Positions 1 to 9,456 are shown, counted from the first letter of the stretch. The stretch is 64,000 nucleotides of DNA from an uncultured Lachnospiraceae bacterium (GCA_902781505.1 CACZJL010000008.1:16771-80770), one strand, 5' to 3'. Translations and numbers: made by a program. The notes: a model not told the origin generated them from the letters alone.

Positions 1-1
1 T

Positions 2-493
2 CCGGTGACAGAGAAGTTCTTCGATGTTCATCTTATGATTAACGAGCCTGTCAGATATCTTAAGGATTTTGTAGATGCAGGTGCAGATGGCATTACCATT
101 CATGTGGAAGCCTGTGCAGATGTTGCTGAAACCTTAAAGGCAATTAAGAAGCTTGGTGTAAAGACTGCAATTTCATTGAATCCTGAAACACCGGTTACAG
201 CGATTAAAGAGTATTTAGATCTGGTTGATATGGTTCTCGTTATGAGTGTTCATCCGGGATTTGGCGGACAGAAGTTTATCGTGGATTCCCTTGAGAAGGT
301 TTCAACAATTAAGTCCTGGATTGATGAAAAGAATCTTGATGTAAAGATTGAGATTGATGGTGGTATCAATCTTGAAAATCTTCCAAGTGTATTAGAAGCA
401 GGCACAGATATTATTGTTGCCGGTTCTTCCGTATATCGCGGAGATGTAGAGAAAAATGTAAATGACTTCAAGAATGTGCTTGGAGTATTCTAA
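2..493 (+). CDS. rpe: Ribulose-phosphate 3-epimerase, 3' part
   Basis: Interconverts ribulose 5-phosphate and xylulose 5-phosphate in the cytosolic pentose phosphate pathway. The frame is open to the left edge, so roughly the first 50-60 residues of a usual ~220-residue (beta/alpha)8 barrel are outside the window. Visible family marks are FDVHLMI with a metal-binding His, the loop SVHPGFGGQKF, the segment EIDGGIN with the catalytic/metal Asp, and the phosphate-binding end VAGSSVYRG. A strong hairpin terminator follows 12 bases after the stop, and the next gene converges from the other strand. Identity is clear; only the missing start is unknown. Confidence 0.95.
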   Translation, partial: PVTEKFFDVHLMINEPVRYLKDFVDAGADGITIHVEACADVAETLKAIKKLGVKTAISLNPETPVTAIKEYLDLVDMVLVMSVHPGFGGQKFIVDSLEKVSTIKSWIDEKNLDVKIEIDGGINLENLPSVLEAGTDIIVAGSSVYRGDVEKNVNDFKNVLGVF

Positions 494-504
494 TGAATGA
501 AAGT

Positions 505-550
505 AAAGCTTCGAATCTGCAGAAAGTGCAGGTTCGAAGCTTTTATTTTG
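505..550. terminator. Bidirectional rho-independent terminator between rpe and ychF
   Basis: A 16-bp arm (AAAGCTTCGAATCTGCA, 505-521) pairs across a short loop with TGCAGGTTCGAAGCTTT, containing one wobble pair. It is followed by TTTTATTTT on the plus strand and preceded by A-rich sequence, so it can serve both converging genes. Confidence 0.85.
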
Positions 551-565
551 TACTGCTTGTAACGG

Positions 566-1663
566 TTACACGTTGAATCTGAATTCTACCACGTCGCCGT
601 CCTGCATGACGTATTCTTTTCCTTCGAGTCGTAAGAGACCTTTTTCACGGGCCTGACTGTAGCCGCCACATTCGATGAAGTCTTTGTAGTTGATGACTTC
701 GGCACAGATGAAGCCACGTTCGAAATCGGAGTGAATCTTTCCGGCTGCCTGTGGAGCCTTGGTTCCCTTTGTGATGGTCCATGCTCTTGTTTCCTTCTCA
801 CCTGCTGTGAGGAAGGAGATGAGACCAAGTAATTCGTAAGAAGCTGCGATTAACTTATCAAGACCAGAGGAGGTTACTCCTAAATCTTCTAAGAAGGCAG
901 CCTTTTCTTCTTCTTCAAGTTCGGACATTTCCTGCTCCATCTGAGCACATACAACGAAAACTTCTGAAGCAGTTTCTGATGCGTACTTACGAACCTTTGC
1001 AACGAATTCATTGCTCTGTCCGTCATCAGCCATATCGTCTTCAGCAACATTAGCAGCGTAGATTACAGGCTTTGATGTGAGGAGGTTGTATTCGTTCATG
1101 AATGCTTTTTCATCATCATCCCTGCACTCGTAGTTCTTAGCAAGATTTCCTTCTTCGAGGAAAGCCTTGAGCTTTTCAATGAAAGCAACTTCCTTAGCAG
1201 CTTCCTTGTTGTTGTTTGCAAGCTTCTTCTGCTTTGCGAAGCGTCTGTCAAGAACTTCGATATCAGAGAAAATCAGCTCGATATTGATTGTTTCGATATC
1301 ACGAAGAGGATCAATAGAGCCATCTACGTGTACGATGTTTGAATCTTCAAAGCATCTTACAACATGTATGATTGCATCGGTCTCACGGATGTTTCCGAGG
1401 AACTGGTTTCCAAGTCCTTCACCCTTGGATGCACCCTTAACGAGTCCGGCGATATCAACGAATTCGATGACAGCAGGTACAACCTTCTTTGAGTGATACA
1501 TTTCAGCAAGCTTGTCGAGTCTTTCATCCGGCACAGCTACAACACCTACATTTGGGTCAATGGTACAGAATGGGTAGTTCGCAGATTCGGCACCAGCTTT
1601 AGTTAATGAATTAAATAATGTACTCTTACCGACATTTGGTAATCCAACGATTCCTAATTTCAC
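566..1663 (-). CDS. ychF: Redox-regulated ATPase/GTPase YchF (Obg-like)
   Basis: An Obg-family P-loop NTPase of 365 residues, the usual size, associated with ribosomes and stress responses. The G1 loop GLPNVGKS lies at residues 7-14. The G4 motif reads NVAE instead of NKxD, the change that gives YchF its ATP preference. A helical coiled-coil insertion follows, and a C-terminal TGS domain (about residue 280 to the end) closes the protein. The start is GTG at 1661-1663, preceded on the minus strand by an AAAGGAA ribosome site. It stands alone, convergent with rpe and divergent from the division cluster. Confidence 0.97.
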   Translation of the reverse strand: MKLGIVGLPNVGKSTLFNSLTKAGAESANYPFCTIDPNVGVVAVPDERLDKLAEMYHSKKVVPAVIEFVDIAGLVKGASKGEGLGNQFLGNIRETDAIIHVVRCFEDSNIVHVDGSIDPLRDIETINIELIFSDIEVLDRRFAKQKKLANNNKEAAKEVAFIEKLKAFLEEGNLAKNYECRDDDEKAFMNEYNLLTSKPVIYAANVAEDDMADDGQSNEFVAKVRKYASETASEVFVVCAQMEQEMSELEEEEKAAFLEDLGVTSSGLDKLIAASYELLGLISFLTAGEKETRAWTITKGTKAPQAAGKIHSDFERGFICAEVINYKDFIECGGYSQAREKGLLRLEGKEYVMQDGDVVEFRFNV

Positions 1664-2010
1664 AATAGTTCCTTTCCTCCACTTAAGTCAGGTGGAGCTT
1701 TTCTTTTTATCAGCCTGAACAAAATTCAAAACAAGGGCAGGGCGCGCTCATTTCAGGATTTGCAAGCTGAATCAGCCTTCTTATTTTACCACATGAGTGT
1801 TTGAAAGAAATAGAAAATAATGAATATACTAAAATAATTATTAGCGATTTAAATAGAATAGAAATCAATATATGGTGGTGCGGGTAACAAGTGAGCACAA
1901 GATATGGTCCACACCGGGAAACTATTCAGTCAGAATCTGGGTTCATACCACTTAAAAGAACGGATGTTCGCTTGTATTCTAGCCGTACGGGGTATATTAT
2001 GTAACAAAAA
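1664..2010. other. Divergent intergenic region between ychF and mraZ
   Basis: No gene is supported here. On the minus strand a TAAAAT hexamer (1783-1788) could be the -10 of the ychF promoter, but I see no good -35. The right end holds the mraZ promoter. The middle (about 1800-1960) is AT-rich and shows no convincing reading frame, riboswitch or repeat. Confidence 0.5.
1972..2000 (+). promoter_or_regulatory. Promoter of the mraZ division cluster
   Basis: TTGTAT (1972-1977) and TATTAT (1995-2000) are separated by exactly 17 bases, a vegetative sigma-factor promoter. Transcription would start near 2007, directly ahead of the MraZ box array. Confidence 0.7.
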
Positions 2011-2046
2011 GTGGTAGAAAGTGGTACATAAGGGTAGAAAGTGGTA
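2011..2046 (+). promoter_or_regulatory. MraZ operator: four decameric direct repeats
   Basis: GTGGTA at 2011, GTGGTA at 2021, AGGGTA at 2031 and GTGGTA at 2041 repeat with an exact 10-bp period, one helical turn. MraZ is known to bind arrays of GTGG/TGGG-type repeats upstream of its own gene, so this is the predicted autoregulatory site. The last repeat ends just before the GGAGG ribosome site of mraZ. Confidence 0.85.
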
Positions 2047-2063
2047 GAAGGGAGGTGCGCATC

Positions 2064-2501
2064 ATGTTTATGGGAGAATACAGTCATACCGTAGACACTA
2101 AGGGACGTTTGATCATCCCTGCAAAGATGCGTGAAGCTCTCGGTTTTACCGCCGTTGTAACAAAAGGACTTGATGGCTGCCTCTTTGTCTATACAGAAGA
2201 AGACTGGAAGCAGTTCGAGGAAAAGTTACGTACCCTTCCTCTCACCAATAAGAATGCCAGACAATTTACCCGTTTCTTCCTTGCCGGAGCCGCTTCATGC
2301 GAATTCGACAAGCAGGGAAGAATCCTTCTTCCTCAGGTTTTACGTGATTTTGCAGGCCTCACAAAGGACGTTGTCCTTGCAGGAGTTGGCAGTCGCATTG
2401 AAATCTGGAGCAAAGAACGCTGGGAAGAGAATCTTTCCAGCTATGATGAATCCATGGAAGACGTTGCTGAAAACATGGCAGACCTTGGTTTCAGTATTTG
2501 A
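2064..2501 (+). CDS. mraZ: Transcriptional regulator MraZ
   Basis: A double SpoVT/AbrB-fold DNA-binding protein that sits first in the dcw cluster and binds its promoter. Two copies of the fold are marked by [14 protein letters not shown] near the N terminus and [14 protein letters not shown] in the middle; both carry the family D-x-x-G-R signature. The start at ATG 2064 gives the standard MFMGEY N terminus and stands 8 bases after GGAGG (2051-2055). A GTG at 2055 is in frame but lies inside that ribosome site. The protein is 145 residues, normal size, followed 14 bases later by rsmH. Confidence 0.97.
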   Translation: MFMGEYSHTVDTKGRLIIPAKMREALGFTAVVTKGLDGCLFVYTEEDWKQFEEKLRTLPLTNKNARQFTRFFLAGAASCEFDKQGRILLPQVLRDFAGLTKDVVLAGVGSRIEIWSKERWEENLSSYDESMEDVAENMADLGFSI

Positions 2502-2515
2502 TTTAGGAGAAATTT

Positions 2516-3460
2516 ATGGAGTTTAAGCATTATTCAGTGCTTCTAAATGAATGCATTGACAATCTGAACATCAAACCGGACGGGATTTATGTAGATGGCA
2601 CACTTGGCGGCGCAGGACATTCCTTTGAGATTGCGAAAAGATTGACCGATGGCGGTCGTCTGATCGGAATCGATCAGGATAAAGATGCAATTGCAGCGGC
2701 TACAAAGAGGTTAGAACCATTTTCCGATCGCGTAGCAATTGTAAGAAATAATTACGAGAACTTTGATCTGGTGCTGAAACAGCTCGGAATCAGCAAAGTA
2801 GACGGAATTTTGCTGGATCTGGGCGTTTCATCGTACCAGATTGATACGGCAGACCGCGGCTTTTCGTTCAGTGTTGATGCCCCTCTTGATATGAGAATGG
2901 ATCAGAGACAGGACAAGACTGCCGCTACAATTGTGAACACGTATTCTGAGGTTGAGCTGACGAGAATCATCCGTGATTACGGAGAGGATCGCTTTGCCAG
3001 ACAGATTGCAAGAAAAATCTGTGAGGTAAGACAGAATGCACCAATTCAGACTACCTTTGAACTTGACCGTATTATTGATACGGCCATCCCGGCTAAGTTC
3101 AGAAAGCCGGGAACACACCCTGCAAAGCGTACGTTCCAGGCAATAAGAATTGAGCTGAACAGAGAACTTGAAGTATTGACGCAGTCGATTGACAGCATGA
3201 TTGACCATTTAAACGATGGGGGACGGTTCTGTATTATCACGTTCCATTCCCTTGAAGACAGAATTGTAAAAACAAGATTTAAAACAAACGAGAATCCGTG
3301 CACGTGTCCGCCGGAATTCCCGGTTTGCGTATGCGGGAACAAGTCAAAAGGAAAGGTAATTTCAAGGAAACCAATCCTTCCTTCAGACAGGGAACTGGAA
3401 GAGAATTCAAGATCGAGAAGTGCCAAACTTCGCGTTTTTGAAAGAAGAGATGGAGTATAA
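2516..3460 (+). CDS. rsmH: 16S rRNA (cytosine-1402-N4)-methyltransferase RsmH
   Basis: Methylates N4 of C1402 in the decoding centre of 16S rRNA using S-adenosylmethionine. The 314-residue length is typical. The SAM-binding loop is visible as [14 protein letters not shown] near residue 27. Other family segments are [21 protein letters not shown]...PLDMRMD, and the late [10 protein letters not shown]. It is second in the dcw operon, preceded by TAGGAG and followed after 2 bases by the ftsL-like gene, which implies co-translation. Identity is secure. Confidence 0.98.
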   Translation: MEFKHYSVLLNECIDNLNIKPDGIYVDGTLGGAGHSFEIAKRLTDGGRLIGIDQDKDAIAAATKRLEPFSDRVAIVRNNYENFDLVLKQLGISKVDGILLDLGVSSYQIDTADRGFSFSVDAPLDMRMDQRQDKTAATIVNTYSEVELTRIIRDYGEDRFARQIARKICEVRQNAPIQTTFELDRIIDTAIPAKFRKPGTHPAKRTFQAIRIELNRELEVLTQSIDSMIDHLNDGGRFCIITFHSLEDRIVKTRFKTNENPCTCPPEFPVCVCGNKSKGKVISRKPILPSDRELEENSRSRSAKLRVFERRDGV

Positions 3461-3462
3461 AG

Positions 3463-3915
3463 ATGACAGAGTATCAGAGACAAATGTATGTCAGTGGAAG
3501 TGCGGCACCACAGGAAGTGCCTCAGTTCCATCCGGTAGGGAAAAATAAGGCAGCAGCGAGAATTGAAAAAAGAAGAAAACTTCGCCGTGCAAATAAAGCT
3601 AATTTAGTTTATACTCTTACTGCAATCGGTATTGTCGGAGTCATTCTTGGGTTCTGTGTATCCTACCTTTCGCTCAGAACGAGCGTACAGGCTGGTGCAG
3701 CAGAGGTGGCTTCTCTTCAGAGAAAGTTAGATACCATGAAATTGGAGAATAACGAAGAGGAAGCAAGAATTGCGGCAAATGTTGATTATGACCAGGTTTA
3801 TGAGACTGCTGTGAAGGACCTTGGAATGGTATATCCTGGAATGGGCCAGATTGAGACTTATGAAGCGGGAGACAGTGAGTATGTAATGCAGTACTCCGAT
3901 GTTCCGAAGCAGTAA
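3463..3915 (+). CDS. ftsL: FtsL-like cell division protein
   Basis: A small bitopic membrane protein in the ftsL position between rsmH and the class B penicillin-binding protein. It has a basic cytoplasmic N terminus of about 45 residues (K/R-rich IEKRRKLRRANK), one membrane helix at about residues 48-69, then a periplasmic-side leucine-zipper-like coiled coil (LQRKLDTMKLENNEEEAR). FtsL proteins pair with FtsB/DivIC and FtsQ/DivIB and recruit FtsW-FtsI. Sequence conservation is always low in this family, so the name rests on size, topology and position. Confidence 0.8.
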   Translation: MTEYQRQMYVSGSAAPQEVPQFHPVGKNKAAARIEKRRKLRRANKANLVYTLTAIGIVGVILGFCVSYLSLRTSVQAGAAEVASLQRKLDTMKLENNEEEARIAANVDYDQVYETAVKDLGMVYPGMGQIETYEAGDSEYVMQYSDVPKQ

Positions 3916-3927
3916 CAAGGTGTATTT

Positions 3928-5916
3928 ATGAGAAAAAATAATGAAACTTTGTCTCCGGAAGTAAAGAAGAGACGTAAAAAAAAGGCAATGCTGAGAAGGA
4001 TTCGAAAGAAGTCAGCCATTGCCTTTTCTGTTGCTTTTGTGGCACTTCTGGTGCTTGTTGTTCGGATTGGAATGATTAATTACACGAAGGGCAATGAGTA
4101 TTCCAAAATCGTTCTGAATCACCAGTCCTATACATCCAGAACAATTGCCAGCAGAAGAGGTGATATTCTGGATCGAAACGGAACGGTGCTTGCCTACAGT
4201 GAGCGTGTTTACAATCTGATTTTAGATCCGAAAGTTGTTTTAAGTGATTCGGATTTTAAGGATCCGACATTAAATGCGCTGACAACCTATTTCGATCTGA
4301 AGCGTTCTGACCTTGAAGAAATCCTTTCGACAAGAAGTGATTCGAGTTATGTCAGATTGCTGACACAACTTTCAAAGGATGAGATTGCCGGAATGAAGTC
4401 GGTTCTTGCCGACACGAAGAATAATCCAAATGTAAAGGGCGTCTGGTTCGAGGATTCTTATCTCAGACAGTATCCATTCGGAACATTTGCCGCGGACACC
4501 ATTGGATTTGCATCTGCTGCCAATGGCGGTGAAATTGGACTTGAGAAGCAGTATAACAATGAGTTAACAGGAACCGATGGTGTTTCCTATAATTATATCG
4601 ATGAAAACCTCGATTCGGAGACTACAACACAGGATGCAGTTGATGGAAAGAATATTGTAACAACAATTGATTATGGTCTTCAGAGTATTATCGAACGCAA
4701 GATTGAAGAGTATAATGCAAAGCTTCCTTCTAAAAATACGGCAGTACTTGCAATGGATCCAAACACGGGAGAAATCCTTGCAATGGCAAGTTATCCGCAG
4801 TTCGATCTGAATAATCCGCGTGACCTTTCGAGAGAGTATACCGAAGAGCAGTTAAATGCCATGACGGATGAAGAAAAAGTGACGGCGATGTATGAGGTCT
4901 GGAAGAACTACGCGGTTTCGCAGGTTTATGAGCCGGGTTCGACATTTAAGTCCATCACGGTTGCTTCCGCTTTGGAAGAGAACCTGGTAAATGATAATTC
5001 TACATTCTTCTGTGCCGGTTCTACCTCAATTGGCGGCTACACGATTCGTTGCTGGGACAGAGACGGTCACGGAGAGTTAAAGTTAGGCTCCGCTCTTGGT
5101 CAGTCCTGTAACATGGCACTCGTTAACATTGGCCAGCTTCTTGGGGCAGACAAGATGCGCAAGCATCAGAATGACTTTGGCTTTGGCTCCAAGACCGGTA
5201 TTGATCTTCCGGGTGAGGAACGCGGACTTGTAAAAGATGCTTTAAAGATGGATATTACCGATATTGCAACGAATTCGTTCGGTCAGAACATTTCGGTCAA
5301 TATGGTTCAGATGGCAGCAGCGTATTCTTCTTTAATTAACGGTGGTTATTATTACAAACCACATATGGTACGCGCCATCCAGAACGCAAATGGCAGTATT
5401 GCTCAGACGATTGAGCCAACACTGGTCAGACAGACCGTAACAAAGGAAACCTCTGATAAGATGAGAGAATACCTTTACAATGCGGTAGAGCATGAAGCAG
5501 TTAATGCAATTCAGCTTCCGGGCTATGCAATCGGTGGTAAGACCGGTACAGCTCAGAAGATTCCGCGTTCAGAAATGAAGTGGGTTGTCTCCTGCTTCAG
5601 TTTTGCACCGGTTGATAATCCGGAAGTTTTGTTCTATGTGGTTATTGACGAACCGGACAAGACAGAGGGCACAACGGCAACGTCCATCGATGCTCAGGAT
5701 TTACTTGTTGAAATAATGAAAGAAGCTTTTCCTTACCTTGGCATCTACAAGGACCCGGAACTGATCAAACAGTACGAAGAGCAGTGGGGCGTTCAGATTC
5801 TCGATACAGAAGATGAGAAGAAAGCAACGGAGAAGCAGACTGTGACCGAAACTTCAGTAGAGGCACCGGACAGTGATACAGAGGATGTAACAAATGCCGA
5901 GAATGAGGCAGAGTAA
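3928..5916 (+). CDS. ftsI: Class B penicillin-binding protein (FtsI/PBP2B type)
   Basis: The D,D-transpeptidase that crosslinks septal peptidoglycan with FtsW. A basic N terminus precedes a membrane helix at about residues 30-52, then a PBP dimerisation domain starting with SRRGDILDRNGTVLAYS. All three catalytic motifs of the transpeptidase domain are present: S338-T-F-K (nucleophile Ser), S393-C-N, and K538-T-G. The C-terminal ~45 residues are acidic and low complexity (DTEDEKKATEKQ...), with no PASTA domain. Length is 662. It is preceded by AAGGTG and followed by murD after only 14 bases, so the mraY gene often found here is absent. Confidence 0.95.
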   Translation: MRKNNETLSPEVKKRRKKKAMLRRIRKKSAIAFSVAFVALLVLVVRIGMINYTKGNEYSKIVLNHQSYTSRTIASRRGDILDRNGTVLAYSERVYNLILDPKVVLSDSDFKDPTLNALTTYFDLKRSDLEEILSTRSDSSYVRLLTQLSKDEIAGMKSVLADTKNNPNVKGVWFEDSYLRQYPFGTFAADTIGFASAANGGEIGLEKQYNNELTGTDGVSYNYIDENLDSETTTQDAVDGKNIVTTIDYGLQSIIERKIEEYNAKLPSKNTAVLAMDPNTGEILAMASYPQFDLNNPRDLSREYTEEQLNAMTDEEKVTAMYEVWKNYAVSQVYEPGSTFKSITVASALEENLVNDNSTFFCAGSTSIGGYTIRCWDRDGHGELKLGSALGQSCNMALVNIGQLLGADKMRKHQNDFGFGSKTGIDLPGEERGLVKDALKMDITDIATNSFGQNISVNMVQMAAAYSSLINGGYYYKPHMVRAIQNANGSIAQTIEPTLVRQTVTKETSDKMREYLYNAVEHEAVNAIQLPGYAIGGKTGTAQKIPRSEMKWVVSCFSFAPVDNPEVLFYVVIDEPDKTEGTTATSIDAQDLLVEIMKEAFPYLGIYKDPELIKQYEEQWGVQILDTEDEKKATEKQTVTETSVEAPDSDTEDVTNAENEAE

Positions 5917-5930
5917 TTTTAGGAGGATGT

Positions 5931-7289
5931 ATGGAACTTCAGGGTAAGAGGGTAGTTGTAGTAGGAACAGGTATCAGCGGTTGTGGAGCAGTTAAGCTTC
6001 TCAATGCAGAATCTGCAGATGTCATTCTTTATGACAGTAATGAAAAGGCAGATGAAGGCAAAATCAGAGAACGCTTAAACGGAGAAAATGCAAAGATTGT
6101 TCTTGGTGAGTTTACAGAAGAAATGAAGACTCAGACGGAGCTTCTTGTAATCAGCCCGGGTGTTCCGATTGATTCCGAGCTTGTTCTTGATATGAAGAAG
6201 AGAAATGTTCCTGTATGGGGCGAGATTGAACTTGCTTTCCATTTTGAAAAGGGCAGAGTTATTGCTATCACGGGTACAAATGGTAAAACAACAACAACTG
6301 CACTTACAGGACAGATCATGAGAGCGGCCAATCCAAAGACCTTTGTCGTTGGTAACATCGGCCTTTCCTATACAGGTGAGGTGCTTAAGACAAGCGAAGA
6401 TTCCAATACAGTAGCGGAGATTTCAAGCTTTCAGTTAGAGTCCATTGAGAACTTTCATCCGGTTGTTTCCGCAATTCTCAACATCACTCCGGATCATCTG
6501 AATCGCCATCATACAATGGAATGCTACGAGCAGACAAAGGAAAGAATCTGTGAAAATCAGACTTCCGATGAAGTGGTTGTTTTAAACTACGATGATGAAA
6601 GACTTCGCGCATTTGGTGAGAAGACACAGGCTAAGGTTGTGTGGTTTGCAAGAGTGAACCGTCCGACAACAGGCACCTTTGCTTTCCTTGACGGAGAAAC
6701 AATCAAGTATTCTGAAGATGGTAAGGTGACAGATCTCATGAATGTACATGAGATGAATCTGATTGGTGCACATAACTATGAAAATGTCATGGCTGCAATC
6801 TGCATTGCCAAGGCAGCAGGAGTTCCAGATTCGGTTATTTTAGAGCAGGTTCGCATCTTTAAGGCGGTTGAACATCGTATTGAATATGTTGCAACTAAAA
6901 ATGACGTCATGTATTATAACGATTCCAAGGGTACAAATCCTGAGGCTGCCGTCAAAGCAATTGAGGCAATGTCTCGTCCAACCATCCTGATTGGTGGCGG
7001 ATATGACAAGGGTTCTGAATATGATTTATACATCAAGGCCTTTGAAGGTCATGTAAAAGAACTGGTGCTCATTGGACAGACAGCAGATAAGATTGAAGCG
7101 TGTGCAAGAAAGTACGGATTTACCAACATCGTTCGCTGCGATTCCTTAAAGGAAGTCGTTGAAGTATGTGTAAGGGATTCTAATCCCGGAGATGCTGTTT
7201 TACTTTCTCCAGCATGTGCAAGCTGGGGCATGTTTGACAACTATGAACAGCGTGGAGACATGTTCAAGGATTATGTAAATGCGCTTTGA
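5931..7289 (+). CDS. murD: UDP-N-acetylmuramoylalanine--D-glutamate ligase
   Basis: Adds D-glutamate to UDP-MurNAc-L-alanine, the second amino-acid addition in peptidoglycan precursor synthesis, in the cytoplasm using ATP. The N-terminal Rossmann-like domain begins VVVVGTGISGCGAVKLL. The ATP loop GTNGKTTTT lies near residues 114-122. Mur-ligase segments AEISSFQLESI, NITPDHLNRHH and YYNDSKGTNPEA follow, and the C-terminal domain ends LLSPACASWGMFDNYEQRGDMF. It is 452 residues, the standard length. The strong AGGAGG ribosome site is 6 bases upstream of ATG. Confidence 0.97.
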   Translation: MELQGKRVVVVGTGISGCGAVKLLNAESADVILYDSNEKADEGKIRERLNGENAKIVLGEFTEEMKTQTELLVISPGVPIDSELVLDMKKRNVPVWGEIELAFHFEKGRVIAITGTNGKTTTTALTGQIMRAANPKTFVVGNIGLSYTGEVLKTSEDSNTVAEISSFQLESIENFHPVVSAILNITPDHLNRHHTMECYEQTKERICENQTSDEVVVLNYDDERLRAFGEKTQAKVVWFARVNRPTTGTFAFLDGETIKYSEDGKVTDLMNVHEMNLIGAHNYENVMAAICIAKAAGVPDSVILEQVRIFKAVEHRIEYVATKNDVMYYNDSKGTNPEAAVKAIEAMSRPTILIGGGYDKGSEYDLYIKAFEGHVKELVLIGQTADKIEACARKYGFTNIVRCDSLKEVVEVCVRDSNPGDAVLLSPACASWGMFDNYEQRGDMFKDYVNAL

Positions 7290-7310
7290 CATTGAATTGA
7301 GGTGATGAAA

Positions 7311-8501
7311 GTGGCATCGAAAAAAAGAAAAAGAAAAAAGAAGCAAATCAGAAAAAGCGGCTCCTTTGACTATACGATGCTGTTTATCACGGCGGTTTTA
7401 ATTGGTATCGGTCTGGTTATGATTTACTCGACCTCCGGCTATGCGTCGGAAATGAAGGGTGGAGATTCCATGGCTTACTTTAAGAAGCAGGCATCGTGGG
7501 TGGCAGTAGGATTCGGTCTTATGATTGCGGCATACAACCTTCCGTACCATTTCTGGGAGAACAGACTGGTTACGGTGGGCATTTTTGGGATTTCGCTTGC
7601 CTTGATCCTTTCTCTTCCGGTTATCGGTACTACGGTTAAGGGTGCTACAAGATGGATTCGAATCGGTGGCTTCTCATTTCAGCCTGCAGAGCTTGTAAAG
7701 ATTGGCGTTATTTTAGTAACAGCCTGGATTGTTGTAAAAGCGCAGCAGGGGGAGATAAAAAAATTCACTCACTGGCTTCTGATTATTGCTCTGACGGCTG
7801 GGCTTCCGTTCTTTCTGGTTTATACGGTATCAGATAACTTAAGCTCCGCTATCATCGTGGCAATGATTCCTCTTGTCATGACGTTTGTAGCGTACAGAGG
7901 AAAACGTCTGTACCTTGCTTTGTCAGGAGTTTTAGTTGCAGCAGTAGCAATCATTGTTAAGATTGCTTCAAATGCACAGGCAACAGGTGGATCCTTCCGT
8001 ACTCAGCGAATTGTCGTATGGCTGAATCCTGAAGCGTATGCGACAGGAAAAGGCTTTCAGACAATCCAGTCATTATATGCAATTGGTTCCGGCGGACTCT
8101 TTGGTAAGGGACTTGGAAAGTCTCTGCAGAAGCTTGGCTACATTCCAGAGTCACAGAATGATATGATTTTCTCTGTTATCTGTGAGGAACTTGGATTTTT
8201 TGGAGCGAGTCTGATCATCATTCTCTTCGGATTTCTTCTGTGGAGAATCATGGTGACAAGTCAGGAAGCTCCGGATGTGTACGGTATGTACCTTGCAATC
8301 GGTATCTTTGCCCAGATTGCGACACAGGTTGTATTAAACATTGCGGTTGTTACTAACCTGATTCCAAATACAGGTATTTCTCTTCCATTTATCAGTTACG
8401 GCGGTACGTCAGTAGCACTTTTGATGGCAGAGATGGGCGTTGTGCTGAATATATCGGCGTGCGCAGATCCGGGAAGGCAGGCGATGAGTCGTGGCAGATG
8501 A
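7311..8501 (+). CDS. ftsW: FtsW, septal peptidoglycan glycosyltransferase (SEDS family)
   Basis: A polytopic SEDS protein that polymerises lipid II at the septum together with FtsI. About ten membrane helices are apparent after a basic N terminus (KKRKRKKKQIRK). Family segments are MIYSTSGYAS, GATRWIRIGGFSFQPAELVKI, SDNLSSAII, and the late NTGISLPFISYGGTSV. Three in-frame starts exist: GTG 7302, ATG 7305 and GTG 7311. GAGGTGAT (7299-7306) is an extended Shine-Dalgarno match that fits GTG 7311 best, giving 396 residues. It overlaps ftsQ by 11 bases at its end. Confidence 0.95.
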   Translation: MASKKRKRKKKQIRKSGSFDYTMLFITAVLIGIGLVMIYSTSGYASEMKGGDSMAYFKKQASWVAVGFGLMIAAYNLPYHFWENRLVTVGIFGISLALILSLPVIGTTVKGATRWIRIGGFSFQPAELVKIGVILVTAWIVVKAQQGEIKKFTHWLLIIALTAGLPFFLVYTVSDNLSSAIIVAMIPLVMTFVAYRGKRLYLALSGVLVAAVAIIVKIASNAQATGGSFRTQRIVVWLNPEAYATGKGFQTIQSLYAIGSGGLFGKGLGKSLQKLGYIPESQNDMIFSVICEELGFFGASLIIILFGFLLWRIMVTSQEAPDVYGMYLAIGIFAQIATQVVLNIAVVTNLIPNTGISLPFISYGGTSVALLMAEMGVVLNISACADPGRQAMSRGR

Positions 8502-9387
8502 ACTTGATGTGCTGAACTTAAAAGAGCCGGCAGATAAGGTGAAGTTAAAAGAACCGGAGGATGAGAGATTTGAACTTCCTTCGGATCTGACAGAGGGACT
8601 TGATGATAAGGAAAGTCAGGTTTCTTCCCGTAAACCAAAGAAAAACAAGTCTAAGAAAAGAAAGAGAAAGAAGAAGCATCCAGTTCGGAATTTCTTTCTG
8701 ATTTTGATTTTGCTTCTTGCGGCGTCAGGTGTTTTCTCCTGGTATTTCTTTGAGATTAAGAACGTAACGTATCTTAATAATACAAGAAATGAGGAAGAAG
8801 CCTTAACGAAAGCTATCTTTGGTGATTATCCAAATTTCATCTTTTATAAGCTGATTGGAAGAAAGAATGCAAAGATTCCGTTTGTACAGAGCTATTCAGT
8901 GAAGTACAAATCAAGGGACTCCGTTGAGGTACAGATTTATGAGAAGCCTGTCATCGGCTATTTGAAATATATGGGAACGAACATGTATTTTGACAAAGAT
9001 GGCATTGTTGTGGAAAATAGCACAGATGATGAGAAGTACGGTGTGCCTGAAGTTACGGGCCTTGAGTACGCGTCCGTTATTGTCGGGAAGCAGATTGACG
9101 TTGGCAACCCGGAACTTTTTGAGAAAATTTTAAACTTTACACAGGCATTTGCCAGATACAGCATTCCGGTTACAAATGTAGACTTTGATGAGGATGGTAA
9201 TGCAACGGTGTTAGTTGGAGACGTTCAGGTACGTCTTGGTAATTCCGGCAACATGACGGATAAGATGTATCAGCTGTCGAAGTTATACCCGAATTTGGAA
9301 GGAAAGAAGGGTATTCTTTACATGGAGGATTACGATTCGACGAAGAGTAATATTATTTTCAAGTCGACCGAACCAAAAAACAGTTGA
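8491..9387 (+). CDS. ftsQ: FtsQ/DivIB cell division protein
   Basis: A bitopic division protein. The acidic/basic cytoplasmic N terminus runs to about residue 65, with a very basic stretch KKNKSKKRKRKKKHPVR. One membrane helix spans about residues 67-86. A POTRA-like region follows (EIKNVTYLNNTRNEEE) and then an FtsQ/DivIB beta domain (VQIYEKPVIGYL...VPEVTGL). The start is GTG 8491, inside the end of ftsW, consistent with translational coupling; the ribosome site is weak. Length 298. The name follows topology, domains and place between ftsW and ftsZ. Confidence 0.88.
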   Translation: MADELDVLNLKEPADKVKLKEPEDERFELPSDLTEGLDDKESQVSSRKPKKNKSKKRKRKKKHPVRNFFLILILLLAASGVFSWYFFEIKNVTYLNNTRNEEEALTKAIFGDYPNFIFYKLIGRKNAKIPFVQSYSVKYKSRDSVEVQIYEKPVIGYLKYMGTNMYFDKDGIVVENSTDDEKYGVPEVTGLEYASVIVGKQIDVGNPELFEKILNFTQAFARYSIPVTNVDFDEDGNATVLVGDVQVRLGNSGNMTDKMYQLSKLYPNLEGKKGILYMEDYDSTKSNIIFKSTEPKNS

Positions 9388-9456
9388 TATTTTAGTGGTA
9401 AAATTATAAAATTATAGGGTATAAAAATGCCCGTAGTGGACAAGGAGGGCCAAATC

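Noticed and set aside
2170..2526. Second frame overlapping mraZ
   Set aside because: It overlaps almost all of mraZ in another frame and has no domain or ribosome site; mraZ is certain.
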